Part shown: one piece after another, positions 43,819 to 52,169 of the stretch
Layout: every line of letters starts with the position of its first letter
Numbering within the stretch: the first letter of the stretch is position 1
Notes under the pieces: generated by a model
What the model was told of the DNA's origin: nothing
Databases searched by the model: none
What the model saw: the letters and a program-made list of their open reading frames with translations, nothing else
Source of the DNA: Pseudomonas kilonensis
Lineage (GTDB): Bacteria > Pseudomonadota > Gammaproteobacteria > Pseudomonadales > Pseudomonadaceae
NCBI RefSeq assembly: GCF_001269885.1
Contig: NZ_LHVH01000035.1
Span: 248,001-312,000, forward strand
Length of the DNA stretch: 64,000 nt
Direction of reading: 5' to 3'
Made by a program: the position numbers and the translations under genes

Positions 43819-45186
43819 GTGACAGTACTGCAGAACCTCTGGTTGACCGAGACAATACGCCTGCGTGAAGAACACGCCGGCCCGCTCGAGGACCAGGAAG
43901 CCAATCGCCTGGCCCGTGCGGCCGGCGGCGACTTGGCCACGCGCATCCGCCACCGCGCCCGCTGGCTGGCCGAACGCGATGGCCTCACCGAGGCCCTGCG
44001 CCATTGGCTGCAAGGGGCGCGCCTGGCGCTGGTCGCATTGGCGTTGCTCGCTATCATCAGCGGCGCCGGCCTGGGCTTTGCCGCACTCGGCGACGGGCAA
44101 ACGCCGGTCAATGTCTTCTGGGCCTTGGGCAGTCTGTTGGGGCTGAACCTGATCCTGCTCAGCGGCTGGGCCCTGGGCCTGATGTTCGCTGGCGAGCAAG
44201 GTGCCACGCTGGGACGCCTGTGGCTGTGGCTCAGCGAAAAACTCGCCCGCGACGCCAAGGCCGCCCAGCTGGCACCGGCCCTGCTGCTGTTGCTGCAACG
44301 GCACAAACTCAATCGCTGGGCCCTCGGCGTGTTGGTCAATGGTCTGTGGCTGCTGGCGATGCTCAGTGCGCTGGTCATCGTCCTGCTGCTGATGGCGACC
44401 CGGCGCTATGGCTTCGTCTGGGAAACCACCCTCCTGGGCGGCGAGACCTTCGTCGCCATGACCCAGGCCCTCGGCGCGCTGCCGGCGCTGCTGGGCTTCA
44501 GCGTGCCAACGGTGGACATGATCCGCGCCAGTGGCGACGCCGCTCTGAACATCGAAAGCGCCCGCCAGGCCTGGGCCGCCTGGCTGGTCGGCGTACTGCT
44601 GGTCTATGGCCTGTTGCCGCGCCTGGGCCTGGCGCTGCTGTGCCTGTGGCGCTGGCGGCGCGGCCGCGCCTCCCTGCGCCTGGACTTGAACCTGCCGGGC
44701 TACGCCCAATTGCGTGAACGGCTGATGCCCAGCAGCGAGCGACTGGGCGTCAACGACGCCGCCCCCGCGCAATTGCATCCCATCGAAAATACTGTCAGTG
44801 CAATGGACAGCGACGGCGCGCTGCTGGTGGCAATCGAACTGGACGATCGACCCTGGCCGCCCAAGCTGCCCGAAACCGTGAAAAGCGCCGGCATCCTCGA
44901 CAGCCGCGAGTCGCGCCACAAACTCCTCGAACAACTGTCGCGCTTTCCGCCGGCACGCCTGGCGATTGCCTGCGACCCACGCCGTTCACCGGATCGCGGC
45001 AGCCTGGCACTGATCGCCGAACTGGCCCGCAGCGCCAGTGCCACCCGCATCTGGCTGTTGCAGGCGCCGCCCGGCGAAGCGCTGGACGCCGAGCGCCTGG
45101 GCGACTGGCACACCGCGCTGCAACAGTTGCAGTTGCCCTTCGCCGACTGCATACCCTTGAACTGGCTGGAGACCGGCCATGACTGA
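43819..45186 (+). CDS. DUF2868 domain-containing membrane protein
   Basis: 455 residues. The N-terminal part has LWLTETIRLREEHAGP and an RHRARWLAERDGL basic helix. Four to five hydrophobic helices follow (residues about 60-100, 105-125, 175-200, 245-275), then a cytoplasmic domain without recognised motifs. Translation begins at GTG 43819 with GGAAG upstream. It overlaps the GTPase-like gene by 8 bases, a pairing seen in many pseudomonads. Function is unknown; it may be a membrane partner of that GTPase. Confidence 0.85.
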   Translation: MTVLQNLWLTETIRLREEHAGPLEDQEANRLARAAGGDLATRIRHRARWLAERDGLTEALRHWLQGARLALVALALLAIISGAGLGFAALGDGQTPVNVFWALGSLLGLNLILLSGWALGLMFAGEQGATLGRLWLWLSEKLARDAKAAQLAPALLLLLQRHKLNRWALGVLVNGLWLLAMLSALVIVLLLMATRRYGFVWETTLLGGETFVAMTQALGALPALLGFSVPTVDMIRASGDAALNIESARQAWAAWLVGVLLVYGLLPRLGLALLCLWRWRRGRASLRLDLNLPGYAQLRERLMPSSERLGVNDAAPAQLHPIENTVSAMDSDGALLVAIELDDRPWPPKLPETVKSAGILDSRESRHKLLEQLSRFPPARLAIACDPRRSPDRGSLALIAELARSASATRIWLLQAPPGEALDAERLGDWHTALQQLQLPFADCIPLNWLETGHD

Positions 45187-46552
45187 ACCCATCAAGCCGC
45201 TGAAGCTGGCGGTGGTCGGCCACACCAATGTCGGCAAGACCTCGCTGCTGCGTACCTTGACCCGCGACGTCGGCTTCGGCGAAGTGTCCCATCGCCCGAG
45301 CACCACCCGGCATGTCGAGGGTGCGCGCCTGTCGGTGGATGGCGAAGCGCTGCTGGAGCTGTACGACACGCCGGGCCTGGAGGACGCCATCGCCCTGCTC
45401 GATTACCTCGAGCGCCTGGAGCGTCCGGGCGAACGCCTGGACGGCCCGGCGCGCCTGACCCGTTTCCTTGAGGGCAGCGAGGCGCGGCAACGCTTCGAAC
45501 AGGAAGCCAAAGTGCTGCGGCAACTGCTCGCCAGCGACGCCGGGCTTTATGTGATCGACGCCCGGGAGCCGGTGCTGGCCAAGTACCGCGATGAATTGGA
45601 AGTCCTCGCCAGTTGTGGCAAGCCGCTGCTGCCGGTGTTGAATTTCGTCAGCAGCGCCCACCATCGCGAGCCCGACTGGCGCGAAGCCCTGGCGCGATTG
45701 GGGCTGCACGCCCTGGTACGCTTTGACAGCGTCGCCCCACCCGAGGACGGCGAGCGACGCCTGTATGAGAGCCTCGCGCTGTTGCTGGAAAGCGCCCGTG
45801 GGCAACTGGAACGCCTGGTCGCCGACCAACAGGCCCAACGCCTGGCCCGCCAGCAGAGCGCGGCGCGCTTGATCGCCGAACTGCTGATCGACTGCGCCGC
45901 CTGCCGACGCAGCGTCGCCAGCGACACCGAACTGGAACGCGAAGCCATTAGCGAACTGCGCAGCGCAGTGCGTCAGCGCGAGCAGCGCTGCGTCGAGGCC
46001 CTGCTCAAGCTCTACGCGTTCCGTCCCCAGGACGCCGCCGCCAGCGATCTGCCGCTGCTCGACGGGCGCTGGGGCGATGACCTGTTCAACCCCGAGACCC
46101 TCAAGCAACTGGGCGTACGCGTCGGCGGCGGGATCGCGGCGGGCGCAGCGGCCGGGGCCGGCGTGGATTTGCTGGTGGGCGGCCTGACCCTTGGCGCCGC
46201 CGCCCTGGCCGGGGCCATTGTCGGTGGCACCCTGCAAACCGCCCGCAGCTACGGCAGCCGGCTGATGGGCAAACTCAAGGGGCAACGGGAGTTGACGGTG
46301 GACGACAGCGTGCTGCGCCTGTTGGCCCTGCGCCAACGCCAACTGCTGCAAGCCCTCAACCAGCGCGGCCATGCGGCGCTGGACAGCATCCGCATCGCCA
46401 CGCCCCAGGACAAGACCTGGCGCGAGGGCAAGCTGCCCGAAGCCTTGAACAAGGCGCGGGCGCACCCGCAATGGTCATCCCTGAATACTCAACCGCGATT
46501 GAGCCAGGCAGAACGCCAGGAGCTGATTGAGCAGTTGGCTGAGCAGCTATAA
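45179..46552 (+). CDS. DUF3482 domain GTPase
   Basis: 457 residues. An N-terminal Era/TrmE-like G domain has P-loop GHTNVGKTS (residues 14-22), the switch Thr near RPSTTRHVEG and G3 DTPGLED. The usual NKxD G4 is replaced by LNFVSS, so nucleotide specificity is uncertain. The C-terminal DUF3482 part contains a long Gly/Ala-rich hydrophobic hairpin (GGGIAAGAAAGAGVD to LAGAIVGG), which may insert into a membrane. It is coupled by overlap with the DUF2868 gene. Role unknown. Confidence 0.87.
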   Translation: MTEPIKPLKLAVVGHTNVGKTSLLRTLTRDVGFGEVSHRPSTTRHVEGARLSVDGEALLELYDTPGLEDAIALLDYLERLERPGERLDGPARLTRFLEGSEARQRFEQEAKVLRQLLASDAGLYVIDAREPVLAKYRDELEVLASCGKPLLPVLNFVSSAHHREPDWREALARLGLHALVRFDSVAPPEDGERRLYESLALLLESARGQLERLVADQQAQRLARQQSAARLIAELLIDCAACRRSVASDTELEREAISELRSAVRQREQRCVEALLKLYAFRPQDAAASDLPLLDGRWGDDLFNPETLKQLGVRVGGGIAAGAAAGAGVDLLVGGLTLGAAALAGAIVGGTLQTARSYGSRLMGKLKGQRELTVDDSVLRLLALRQRQLLQALNQRGHAALDSIRIATPQDKTWREGKLPEALNKARAHPQWSSLNTQPRLSQAERQELIEQLAEQL

Positions 46553-46571
46553 CCCCTGCAACAAGAGACTT

Positions 46572-46659
46572 TGTGGGAGCAAGGCTTGCCCGCGATGAAA
46601 TCGATGCGGTCCTTCAGAGACCGAGGCGTCTGTATCGCGGGCAAGCCTTGCTCCCACAG
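46572..46659. repeat. REP-like palindrome (TGTGGGAGCAAGGCTTGCCCGCGA family)
   Basis: TTGTGGGAGCAAGGCTTGCC and CGCGAT on the left mirror ATCGCGGGCAAGCCTTGCTC and CCACA on the right, with an inner CGGTCcttcagagACCG stem. It is at the convergent junction of the DUF3482 and DUF523 genes. Confidence 0.9.
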
Positions 46660-46695
46660 AGAGTTCCTTGCCGCTGAGAACTGCGCGGCTCAAGG

Positions 46696-47187
46696 TTACT
46701 CGCTGTTCAAGGCCTTGAGGGCCGCCGCCGCTTCAGGCAACTCCAGCTCACTGAACACCTTCACGCCATGGCGCTTGAGCAACGCCGCCGTCACGCCTTC
46801 GCCGCTGACCTTCACACCGCTGAACGTTCCGTCATAGGTCAACAGGTTGCCGCACGACGGGCTGTTGGCCTTGAGCACGGCGATGCGGATGCCGTGTTCA
46901 CGCACCCGTTCCAGCGCTTGATAGGCGCCTGACAGGAACTGCGCACTCACCTCTTCGCCATCGGTGGTGATGACCGCTGCCTGGCCGTCGAGCACTTGCC
47001 CGCCCTGCCCGCCAGGAATCTCCGCCGCCGCCCGAGGCGTAGGCAAGCCGCCGGCGACTTCCGGGCACAGCGGCACGATCCGGCCTTCGTCGAGCCACTG
47101 CTGAAGTTGATCGAACGGCCCGCTGGCACCGCCGTCGTAACGCACGCGATGCCCGAGCAGGCAGCGACTGACCAGGATCTTTTCCAT
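46696..47187 (-). CDS. DUF523 domain-containing protein
   Basis: 163 residues. It shows the DUF523 features: VSRCLLGHRVRYDGG at the N-terminus, CPEVAGGLPTPR, and VLKANSPSCG with a conserved SPSCG. The conserved Cys residues suggest metal or Fe-S binding, but no activity is established. It starts 2 bases after the 2OG oxygenase gene on the same strand, so they form a two-gene unit. Confidence 0.88.
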   Translation of the reverse strand: MEKILVSRCLLGHRVRYDGGASGPFDQLQQWLDEGRIVPLCPEVAGGLPTPRAAAEIPGGQGGQVLDGQAAVITTDGEEVSAQFLSGAYQALERVREHGIRIAVLKANSPSCGNLLTYDGTFSGVKVSGEGVTAALLKRHGVKVFSELELPEAAAALKALNSE

Positions 47188-47189
47188 CG

Positions 47190-47813
47190 TCAGAACAACT
47201 CGTTGCCGCGACGGCGGAACCAACCGGTCAAGGACAGGCGATCTCGCGTGGCCGGCAGTACTTCGTGGGGGATGTCCCCCGACAGGAACACCACCAGGCA
47301 ACCGCCAATGGGCACCACGTCCTGCTCCAGGTTTTCGTCCAGGTACATGCGCAACTGGCCGCCGTGTTCCGGCAACCAGTCGTCATTAAGGTAGAGCACC
47401 GCCGACACCATGCGGCGGTCGTCATCGCGGAAGCGGTCGACGTGCTTGAGGTAAAACGCGCCGGGTGGGTAGAGGGCAAAGTGACTTTCGAAGTCTTCCA
47501 GGCCCAGGAACAACCCGCGATTCATCGCTTCGCGCAGGCTGTCCATCAGCCCCAGGTAATGGTCGCAGGCTTGCGCCTGGCCGGCTTCGATCCACTGGAT
47601 GTGATCACCCCGGATCCCTTCGCGGATCTCCGAGAACGGCCCGCGCCCGACCGCTGCCGGGGCCAGTTCGCCCTCGGCGGCGCGCTGGCGGCATTCGGCC
47701 GCCAAGGCGCGGGTCAGCGCCTCCGGCAGGAAGAGGTTCTGCTGCGACCAGCCGCGCTCGGCCAAGTCGTCGACGATACGTAACAGCAGCGGGTGATCAG
47801 AAGGTATTTGCAT
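47190..47813 (-). CDS. 2OG-Fe(II) oxygenase family protein
   Basis: 207 residues. The iron-binding HxD is in YLKHVDRFRDDD, the distal His in GDIPHEVLP, and the 2-oxoglutarate Arg lies in LTGWFRRRG. The DSBH core spans about residues 95-200, similar to prolyl-4-hydroxylase-like proteins. Substrate unknown. The start at 47813 is the first ATG near the conserved domain; upstream in-frame sequence is low quality and overlaps the divergent promoter. Confidence 0.87.
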   Translation of the reverse strand: MQIPSDHPLLLRIVDDLAERGWSQQNLFLPEALTRALAAECRQRAAEGELAPAAVGRGPFSEIREGIRGDHIQWIEAGQAQACDHYLGLMDSLREAMNRGLFLGLEDFESHFALYPPGAFYLKHVDRFRDDDRRMVSAVLYLNDDWLPEHGGQLRMYLDENLEQDVVPIGGCLVVFLSGDIPHEVLPATRDRLSLTGWFRRRGNELF

Positions 47814-47975
47814 GGCGCGCATAGTATGCCTGTGCCTGCAAAACCGACAGCGCCACGCAGCGGGTTCGCTGTGTCGGTTCGCTGCGTCAAATTGCACCGC
47901 CGTACGAACTTGATACGAATTCTCGACAAGACCCCACACCCCACGGAGAATAGTCGGCTGCTGACAGGAGTCCCT

Positions 47976-48719
47976 ATGCGCCGTTTGCTTTTCTCACTGT
48001 TGATGTTCTGCGTTTTGCCCGCCTGGGCAGACAGCTACGACCAGTTGTACAAGGTCGCCGGCTGGCCGGAACAGCGCGCGCATTTCAGTGATGCCTTGAG
48101 CGCCGCCCAGCAGCGCTATCAGAGCAGCCTGCCGCCGGCGGTGTTCCAGGCGCTGGTGAACAACAGCAATCAACGTTTCGCCCCCCGGGCCATGGACCAG
48201 CGGGCCGAGGCGCAAATGCGCAAGAATCTGCGTGACCCTCAGCCGGCCCTGAGCTTCTTCCAATCGCCTTTGGGCCGCAAAGTCGTGGCAGCTGAGTTGC
48301 TGGCGACCCGGCGTGATCAATTGGCGAAAAACGCCAAGGGCCTGCCGAAGATGCCAGCCAGCGACAACCGCCTGTTGATCATCGGCCACCTGGCCCAGGC
48401 CCTGCCCGCCCGCGAGGCCGGCGCCGAGGTCAGCCTGGCGATCGCTGGCGTGGCGGCCGACAGCCTGAGTTCGATGATCCCGGGGCTCTTGGGGGCCGGC
48501 CAGGCCCAGGGCATGTTGAATGGACAACGCCAACGGTTAATGGAACAGATCGGCGCGGACCTGAACAACACGCTGTTGTACGTCTACCGTGACCTCACGG
48601 ATACCGAGCTGGAAGAATTCGCCACCTTCGCCGAATCGACCGAGGGCCAGGCTTATTATCAAGCGGCCCTGGCGGCGATTCGGGCGGGGTTGGCGGTGGG
48701 GCAGAATCTCGGGCAGTAG
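47976..48719 (+). CDS. DUF2059 domain-containing exported protein
   Basis: 247 residues. A signal peptide (residues 1-18, ending AWA|D) is followed by a helical domain. The C-terminal part YRDLTDTELEEFATFAESTEGQAYYQA is the DUF2059 signature, and a similar LSFFQSPLGRKV sits in the middle, so the motif may be duplicated. Periplasmic, function unknown. The ATG at 47976 follows CAGGAG. Confidence 0.87.
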   Translation: MRRLLFSLLMFCVLPAWADSYDQLYKVAGWPEQRAHFSDALSAAQQRYQSSLPPAVFQALVNNSNQRFAPRAMDQRAEAQMRKNLRDPQPALSFFQSPLGRKVVAAELLATRRDQLAKNAKGLPKMPASDNRLLIIGHLAQALPAREAGAEVSLAIAGVAADSLSSMIPGLLGAGQAQGMLNGQRQRLMEQIGADLNNTLLYVYRDLTDTELEEFATFAESTEGQAYYQAALAAIRAGLAVGQNLGQ

Positions 48720-48740
48720 CTCTTCAGTGTCCTTGAGACC

Positions 48741-48838
48741 GCTATCGCGAGCAGGCTCGCTCCCACAGGGTATTTGGATGAACTCAGGTTTTGTGATCGA
48801 TTAAGATCCAGTGTGGGAGCGAGCCTGCTCGCGATAGC
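48741..48838. repeat. REP-like palindrome (GTGGGAGCGAGCCTGCTCGCGATAG subtype)
   Basis: GCTATCGCGAGCAGGCTCGC and TCCCACA are mirrored by TGTGGGAGCGAGCCTGCTCG and CGATAGC. It is at the convergent junction of the DUF2059 gene and the hydrolase gene. Confidence 0.9.
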
Positions 48839-48848
48839 AATAGCCCAG

Positions 48849-49796
48849 TCACCGCCGGATCCTGCTCATCCGCTTGCTCAAGAACCCAAACATCTCCTGC
48901 CGCATCGCCAGCGCCTCGTTCGCCAGGTGATGCCGCCCTTCAGGCAACATCAACACCTGCGGCCGGTCGAACTTGCTGCGCAGCACTTGCAGGTTGTGCG
49001 CCCAATCCACCGTCATGTCCGCCTGTCCCTGCACGATCAATGGCTGGCGCGGGCTGCTCGGGGCGGCTTCGATACGCTTGATCCATTGCCCCAGCGCGCC
49101 CACCCACGCGGTGGGCAGGCGCAGCGGTTGCAACGGATCGGCTTGCAGGAATGACAGGAATTGCGGGTCGGTAGAGTTCTCGCTGAAACGCCGGGCAATA
49201 CCGGTCACGAAGGGCTTGAGCAGGTAATAACTCAAGCGCGACCAGCCCCAGGCCCGCGGCCGCACCAACGGTGACAGCAGGATGACCTGCCCCTGGGCCG
49301 GGCTCTGCGCGCCCTGGTTGAGCACGTGATCGACGACGATCGCCCCGCCGGTGCTTTGCCCACACAGATGCCAGGGTTGCGGCAGGTCCAGCGTCCCGGC
49401 CTCGGCCAACAGGCCTTGCAGCGCGGCCTGGTATTCGGCGAAATCCTCGATGCTGGCGCGTTCGCCACTGGACAGGCCATGGCCCGGCAGGTCACAGGCG
49501 ATCACCGCGAATTTCTGCTCCAGGGCCCATTCGATCAAGTGCCGGTACAGCCCCATGTGATCGTAGTAGCCGTGGAACACAAACAAGGTCGCCACGGCTT
49601 TTTCCGGCCACCAGACCTGGCTGACCAACTCATACCCACCCACCTCGAAACGCCCCAATCCCTTGCGCACGCTGCGCTGGGGAAAGTCCAGGCCATAGAA
49701 CCGCTGGTAGGCCTGGGCTTGCTCGGACAGGGCTTGCCACTGGGCCAGCGGTTGCAGGCTGGCACGCAGGAGATCGGGGTCGAAAGTGGCAGGCAT
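48849..49796 (-). CDS. Alpha/beta hydrolase (monoacylglycerol-lipase-like)
   Basis: 315 residues. The oxyanion region is LFVFHGYYDHMGLYRHL, followed by ACDLPGHGLSSGER. The nucleophile is Ser148 in HLCGQSTGGA, the acid is the Asp of GQADMTVDW and the histidine is in LPEGRHHLANE. This layout fits the serine aminopeptidase/monoacylglycerol lipase (Hydrolase_4) group. The substrate is not known. The start is the ATG at 49796; longer upstream readings overlap the divergent gene. Confidence 0.87.
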   Translation of the reverse strand: MPATFDPDLLRASLQPLAQWQALSEQAQAYQRFYGLDFPQRSVRKGLGRFEVGGYELVSQVWWPEKAVATLFVFHGYYDHMGLYRHLIEWALEQKFAVIACDLPGHGLSSGERASIEDFAEYQAALQGLLAEAGTLDLPQPWHLCGQSTGGAIVVDHVLNQGAQSPAQGQVILLSPLVRPRAWGWSRLSYYLLKPFVTGIARRFSENSTDPQFLSFLQADPLQPLRLPTAWVGALGQWIKRIEAAPSSPRQPLIVQGQADMTVDWAHNLQVLRSKFDRPQVLMLPEGRHHLANEALAMRQEMFGFLSKRMSRIRR

Positions 49797-49904
49797 CAAG
49801 ATTTCCAGGCATAGGCGCATCGCGCGAAACAGACTTTGTAGGCCTGCGATATTCATCTGTCGCGGCAGGCATGGCAAGCTACGCGGCCTCAGAGGATCGA
49901 CTCC

Positions 49905-50480
49905 ATGCGCCCGTCCCACCGCACGACCTTGCTCGCCAGCCTGCTCGCCCTCGGATGCGCCGTCGTATTGTGGATGGCCTATGACTGGTTCCAAGGCCGT
50001 TTCCTGCGGGCTTTCAGCCAACACACCGTGGTGTTTTCCGGCGACCCGCTGCGCCTGCCTGCCGATCTGGCCGGCCCCGGCGCCATTCGCCTGGTGCATT
50101 TCTGGGACCCGGCGTGCCCGTGCAACGTCGGCAACCAACAACACCTTGCCGAGCTGGTCGATAAATATGTGCCGCAAGGCGTCGAGTTTTATGCGGTACA
50201 AAAAGCCGGCAGCCAAGGTCGGCTGCCGGCCACGTTGAGCCACTTGAAAACCCTCCCGACGCTCCCCGGCTCGAGCCAGATTCCCGCCAGCCCGGCCGTG
50301 GCGATCTGGGATCGCAGCGGCAAACTGGCGTACTTCGGCCCCTACAGCGAAGGCCTGACCTGCAACTCGAGCAACAGCTTCATCGAGCCGATTCTCGAGG
50401 CATTGAGTGCCGGCCGGGAAGTTGATGCGACTCACACATTAGCGGTGGGCTGTTATTGCCCATGGTCGGTTTCAAACTGA
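49905..50480 (+). CDS. Thioredoxin-like DUF6436 membrane-anchored protein
   Basis: 191 residues. An N-terminal membrane anchor (about residues 8-26) is followed by a periplasmic thioredoxin-like domain. Where thioredoxins have WCxxC it has HFWDPACPCN, with Cys71 and Cys73 (a CPC motif). Further Cys residues occur in GLTCNSS and in the C-terminal GCYCPWS. It could carry a redox or metal-binding role, but no activity is established. It is the last core gene before the T3SS cluster. Confidence 0.8.
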   Translation: MRPSHRTTLLASLLALGCAVVLWMAYDWFQGRFLRAFSQHTVVFSGDPLRLPADLAGPGAIRLVHFWDPACPCNVGNQQHLAELVDKYVPQGVEFYAVQKAGSQGRLPATLSHLKTLPTLPGSSQIPASPAVAIWDRSGKLAYFGPYSEGLTCNSSNSFIEPILEALSAGREVDATHTLAVGCYCPWSVSN

Positions 50481-50815
50481 CGAATTAACTACAACACGTA
50501 TTGCCAACCGCCTCTAGGCTGATGCCACTAAGTTATGCCGAGTGTTTGCTTTTAGAGTTCTTGCTCAAAGTAAGGGCCTGGGCTGAACCGTTTGTCGGAT
50601 CCAATTTTTCCAAACGACGCCATTACCGATCCTTTTCGGCCTGTGCCCCATGCCAGACGGCTTGTGCAGGGCATTTGAGCCCGGCTGACCGTTTAGCTGA
50701 ATCGATTAACAGCGGCGGTGCCAGCATGAACTTTTTTTTAATCTCTTCTCTAAACCTCGTGACCAGCAAAATGTTCATTACCCGTGCAGTCGCGCGGCGG
50801 CGCTAACTAGAGGAA
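50481..50815. other. Boundary gap between core genome and T3SS cluster
   Basis: 335 bases, more AT-rich than its surroundings near its right end (a T8 run near 50731). No gene, repeat or attachment-like duplication was recognised. It should contain the hrpS promoter. No hrp box is present. Confidence 0.45.
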
Positions 50816-51808
50816 GTGTCACACGCCTTTTCATCGTTCAACTTGTCGACCCTTCTAACCAAACAAGAAATGGAATCGTCAGTGATGCAAAAGCTGCTAT
50901 GCGCTGCACTTTCCAATCCCTATAAAGAAGATGCCCTCAACCTCGAGGCGTTCGTCCAAAGCGTCGCTCCGCTGATGATCGACGTGTTGCTGCGCGGCGA
51001 GACGGGTACCGGTAAAGACACGCTGGCAGAAAAGATCCATCGCATGTCCGGCTGCTCCGGCAAGTTCGTTGCCATCAACTGCGCCGCCATTCCCGAAAGC
51101 CTCGCCGAGAGCCAGCTTTTCGGGGCCAACACCGGCGCGTTTACCGGGGCCAGCCAAAATCGCGCGGGGTTCGTCGAAGCCGCGCATAACGGCACGCTGT
51201 ACCTGGACGAAATCGACAGCATGCCGTTGACTCTGCAAGCCAAACTGCTGCGGGTCCTGGAATCCAGGACGGTCCAGCGCCTGGGCTCGACCCAGAACAT
51301 CCCGGTGAACATGCGGGTGATCGCCTCCGCCCAGTGCCCGCTGGGAGAAATGGTCGAACGTGGCGAATTTCGCCGGGACCTTTATTTTCGCCTGAACATC
51401 ATCAGCCTCAAGCTGCCCCCACTGCGCAGCCGCAAGGAGCGCATCGTGCCGCTGTTCCAGTCGCTGGTGCGCCGGGAGGCCCAGGCACTCGACCGGCCCT
51501 ACGTCGCGCCGTCGCCAGCACTGTTGCGCCAACTGCTCGGCTACGCCTGGCCAGGCAACATCCGCGAACTGCAGTCCGCCGCCAAGCGATACGTGCTCGG
51601 CTTGCCGGCACTGCCCCGCGCCGAGCAACTGGAACACAACAGCTCGACGCTCAAGTTGAAAGAACACCTGCAGCAGTTCGAAAAAATCCTCATCGAGGAC
51701 TGCATGCGCCGCCACCATCACTGCATCGACAAGGTCATCGCCGAACTGGGTATCGCCCGGCGCACGCTGTATTACCGGATGAAGTGCCTGCAAATATCGA
51801 CGAGTTGA
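50816..51808 (+). CDS. hrpS: Sigma54-dependent T3SS activator, HrpS/RspR-like
   Basis: 330 residues, essentially one AAA+ domain plus a DNA-binding domain and no receiver domain. Walker A is GETGTGKD, the sigma54 contact is GAFTGA within FGANTGAFTGASQ, Walker B is GTLYLDEID, and sensor-type RRDLYFRLNIISLKLPPLR follows. The Fis-like HTH ends CIDKVIAELGIARRTLYYRM. Together with hrpA, hrpB and hrcJ downstream this matches HrpS of hrp1 clusters, which activates hrpL. The start is uncertain: GTG 50816 has AGAGGA too close, while ATG 50870 has a weak site. Confidence 0.92.
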   Translation: MSHAFSSFNLSTLLTKQEMESSVMQKLLCAALSNPYKEDALNLEAFVQSVAPLMIDVLLRGETGTGKDTLAEKIHRMSGCSGKFVAINCAAIPESLAESQLFGANTGAFTGASQNRAGFVEAAHNGTLYLDEIDSMPLTLQAKLLRVLESRTVQRLGSTQNIPVNMRVIASAQCPLGEMVERGEFRRDLYFRLNIISLKLPPLRSRKERIVPLFQSLVRREAQALDRPYVAPSPALLRQLLGYAWPGNIRELQSAAKRYVLGLPALPRAEQLEHNSSTLKLKEHLQQFEKILIEDCMRRHHHCIDKVIAELGIARRTLYYRMKCLQISTS

Positions 51809-51819
51809 GTGGGATTGGT

Positions 51820-51848
51820 GGAACCGTTTACACAACGGTCGCCACTTA
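51820..51848 (+). promoter_or_regulatory. hrp box (HrpL-dependent promoter) of the hrpA operon
   Basis: GGAACC at 51820-51825, a 16-base spacer, then CCACTTA at 51842-51848 give a perfect GGAACC-N16-CCACNNA. It ends 53 bases before the hrpA ATG. Confidence 0.93.
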
Positions 51849-51853
51849 ACCAT

Positions 51854-51875
51854 CGAGACGTTCACGATCGTCTCG
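51854..51875 (+). other. Stem-loop at the predicted 5' end of the hrpA mRNA
   Basis: CGAGACG-TTCACGAT-CGTCTCG is a perfect 7-bp stem with an 8-base loop, starting 5 bases after the hrp box -10 element. A transcript from this box would begin with or very near this hairpin. Confidence 0.6.
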
Positions 51876-51901
51876 CCATTCCACAACCCGGAGATACGAC
51901 T

Positions 51902-52111
51902 ATGAGTTTTGGTGGAGCTTCTCTCGCCGCTTCCACGGCTGCCATGCAGCAGATGGACGCGACCTCGGCTGCGATGACAACCATGAAATCCCAATTCGAC
52001 CAGAAAAAACTGGTCGCCGACACCATGAACGCAATCGCGGCAGGGTCGATGGACACCGCAACCAAAGCCATTACCGCCATGGGGGAAGCCTCGAAAAACA
52101 TACGATTCTGA
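51902..52111 (+). CDS. hrpA: HrpA-like T3SS pilin/needle protein
   Basis: 69 residues, small, without Cys or Trp, rich in Ala, Met, Ser and Thr, and predicted all-helical. It lies immediately after hrpS and behind a perfect hrp box, exactly where hrpA lies in P. syringae. It is shorter than P. syringae HrpA (about 110 residues) and nearer in size to the enterobacterial Hrp pilins. It would build the extracellular pilus. GGAG lies eight bases before the ATG. Residues 24-65 align without gaps with the C-terminal part of the protein at 60466-60969. The pilin call rests on position, size and composition, not on a family motif. Confidence 0.75.
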   Translation: MSFGGASLAASTAAMQQMDATSAAMTTMKSQFDQKKLVADTMNAIAAGSMDTATKAITAMGEASKNIRF

Positions 52112-52124
52112 CCTCTCGCTGCAG

Positions 52125-52140
52125 CCCCGCTCCGGCGGGG
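52125..52140 (+). other. Stem-loop just downstream of hrpA
   Basis: CCCCGC-TCCG-GCGGGG, a perfect 6-bp stem with a TCCG tetraloop, 14 bases after the hrpA stop and before the next gene. There is no U-tract, so an RNA-stabilising or attenuating hairpin is more likely than a terminator. Confidence 0.55.
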
Positions 52141-52169
52141 TAACCTCAAGCGCGATGCGAGGAGGCCCT

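Noticed and set aside
50726..50806. Short open frame (26 codons) just before hrpS, possible leader peptide
   Set aside because: There is no ribosome binding site, the coding part is only a T-rich stretch, and no attenuator structure follows.
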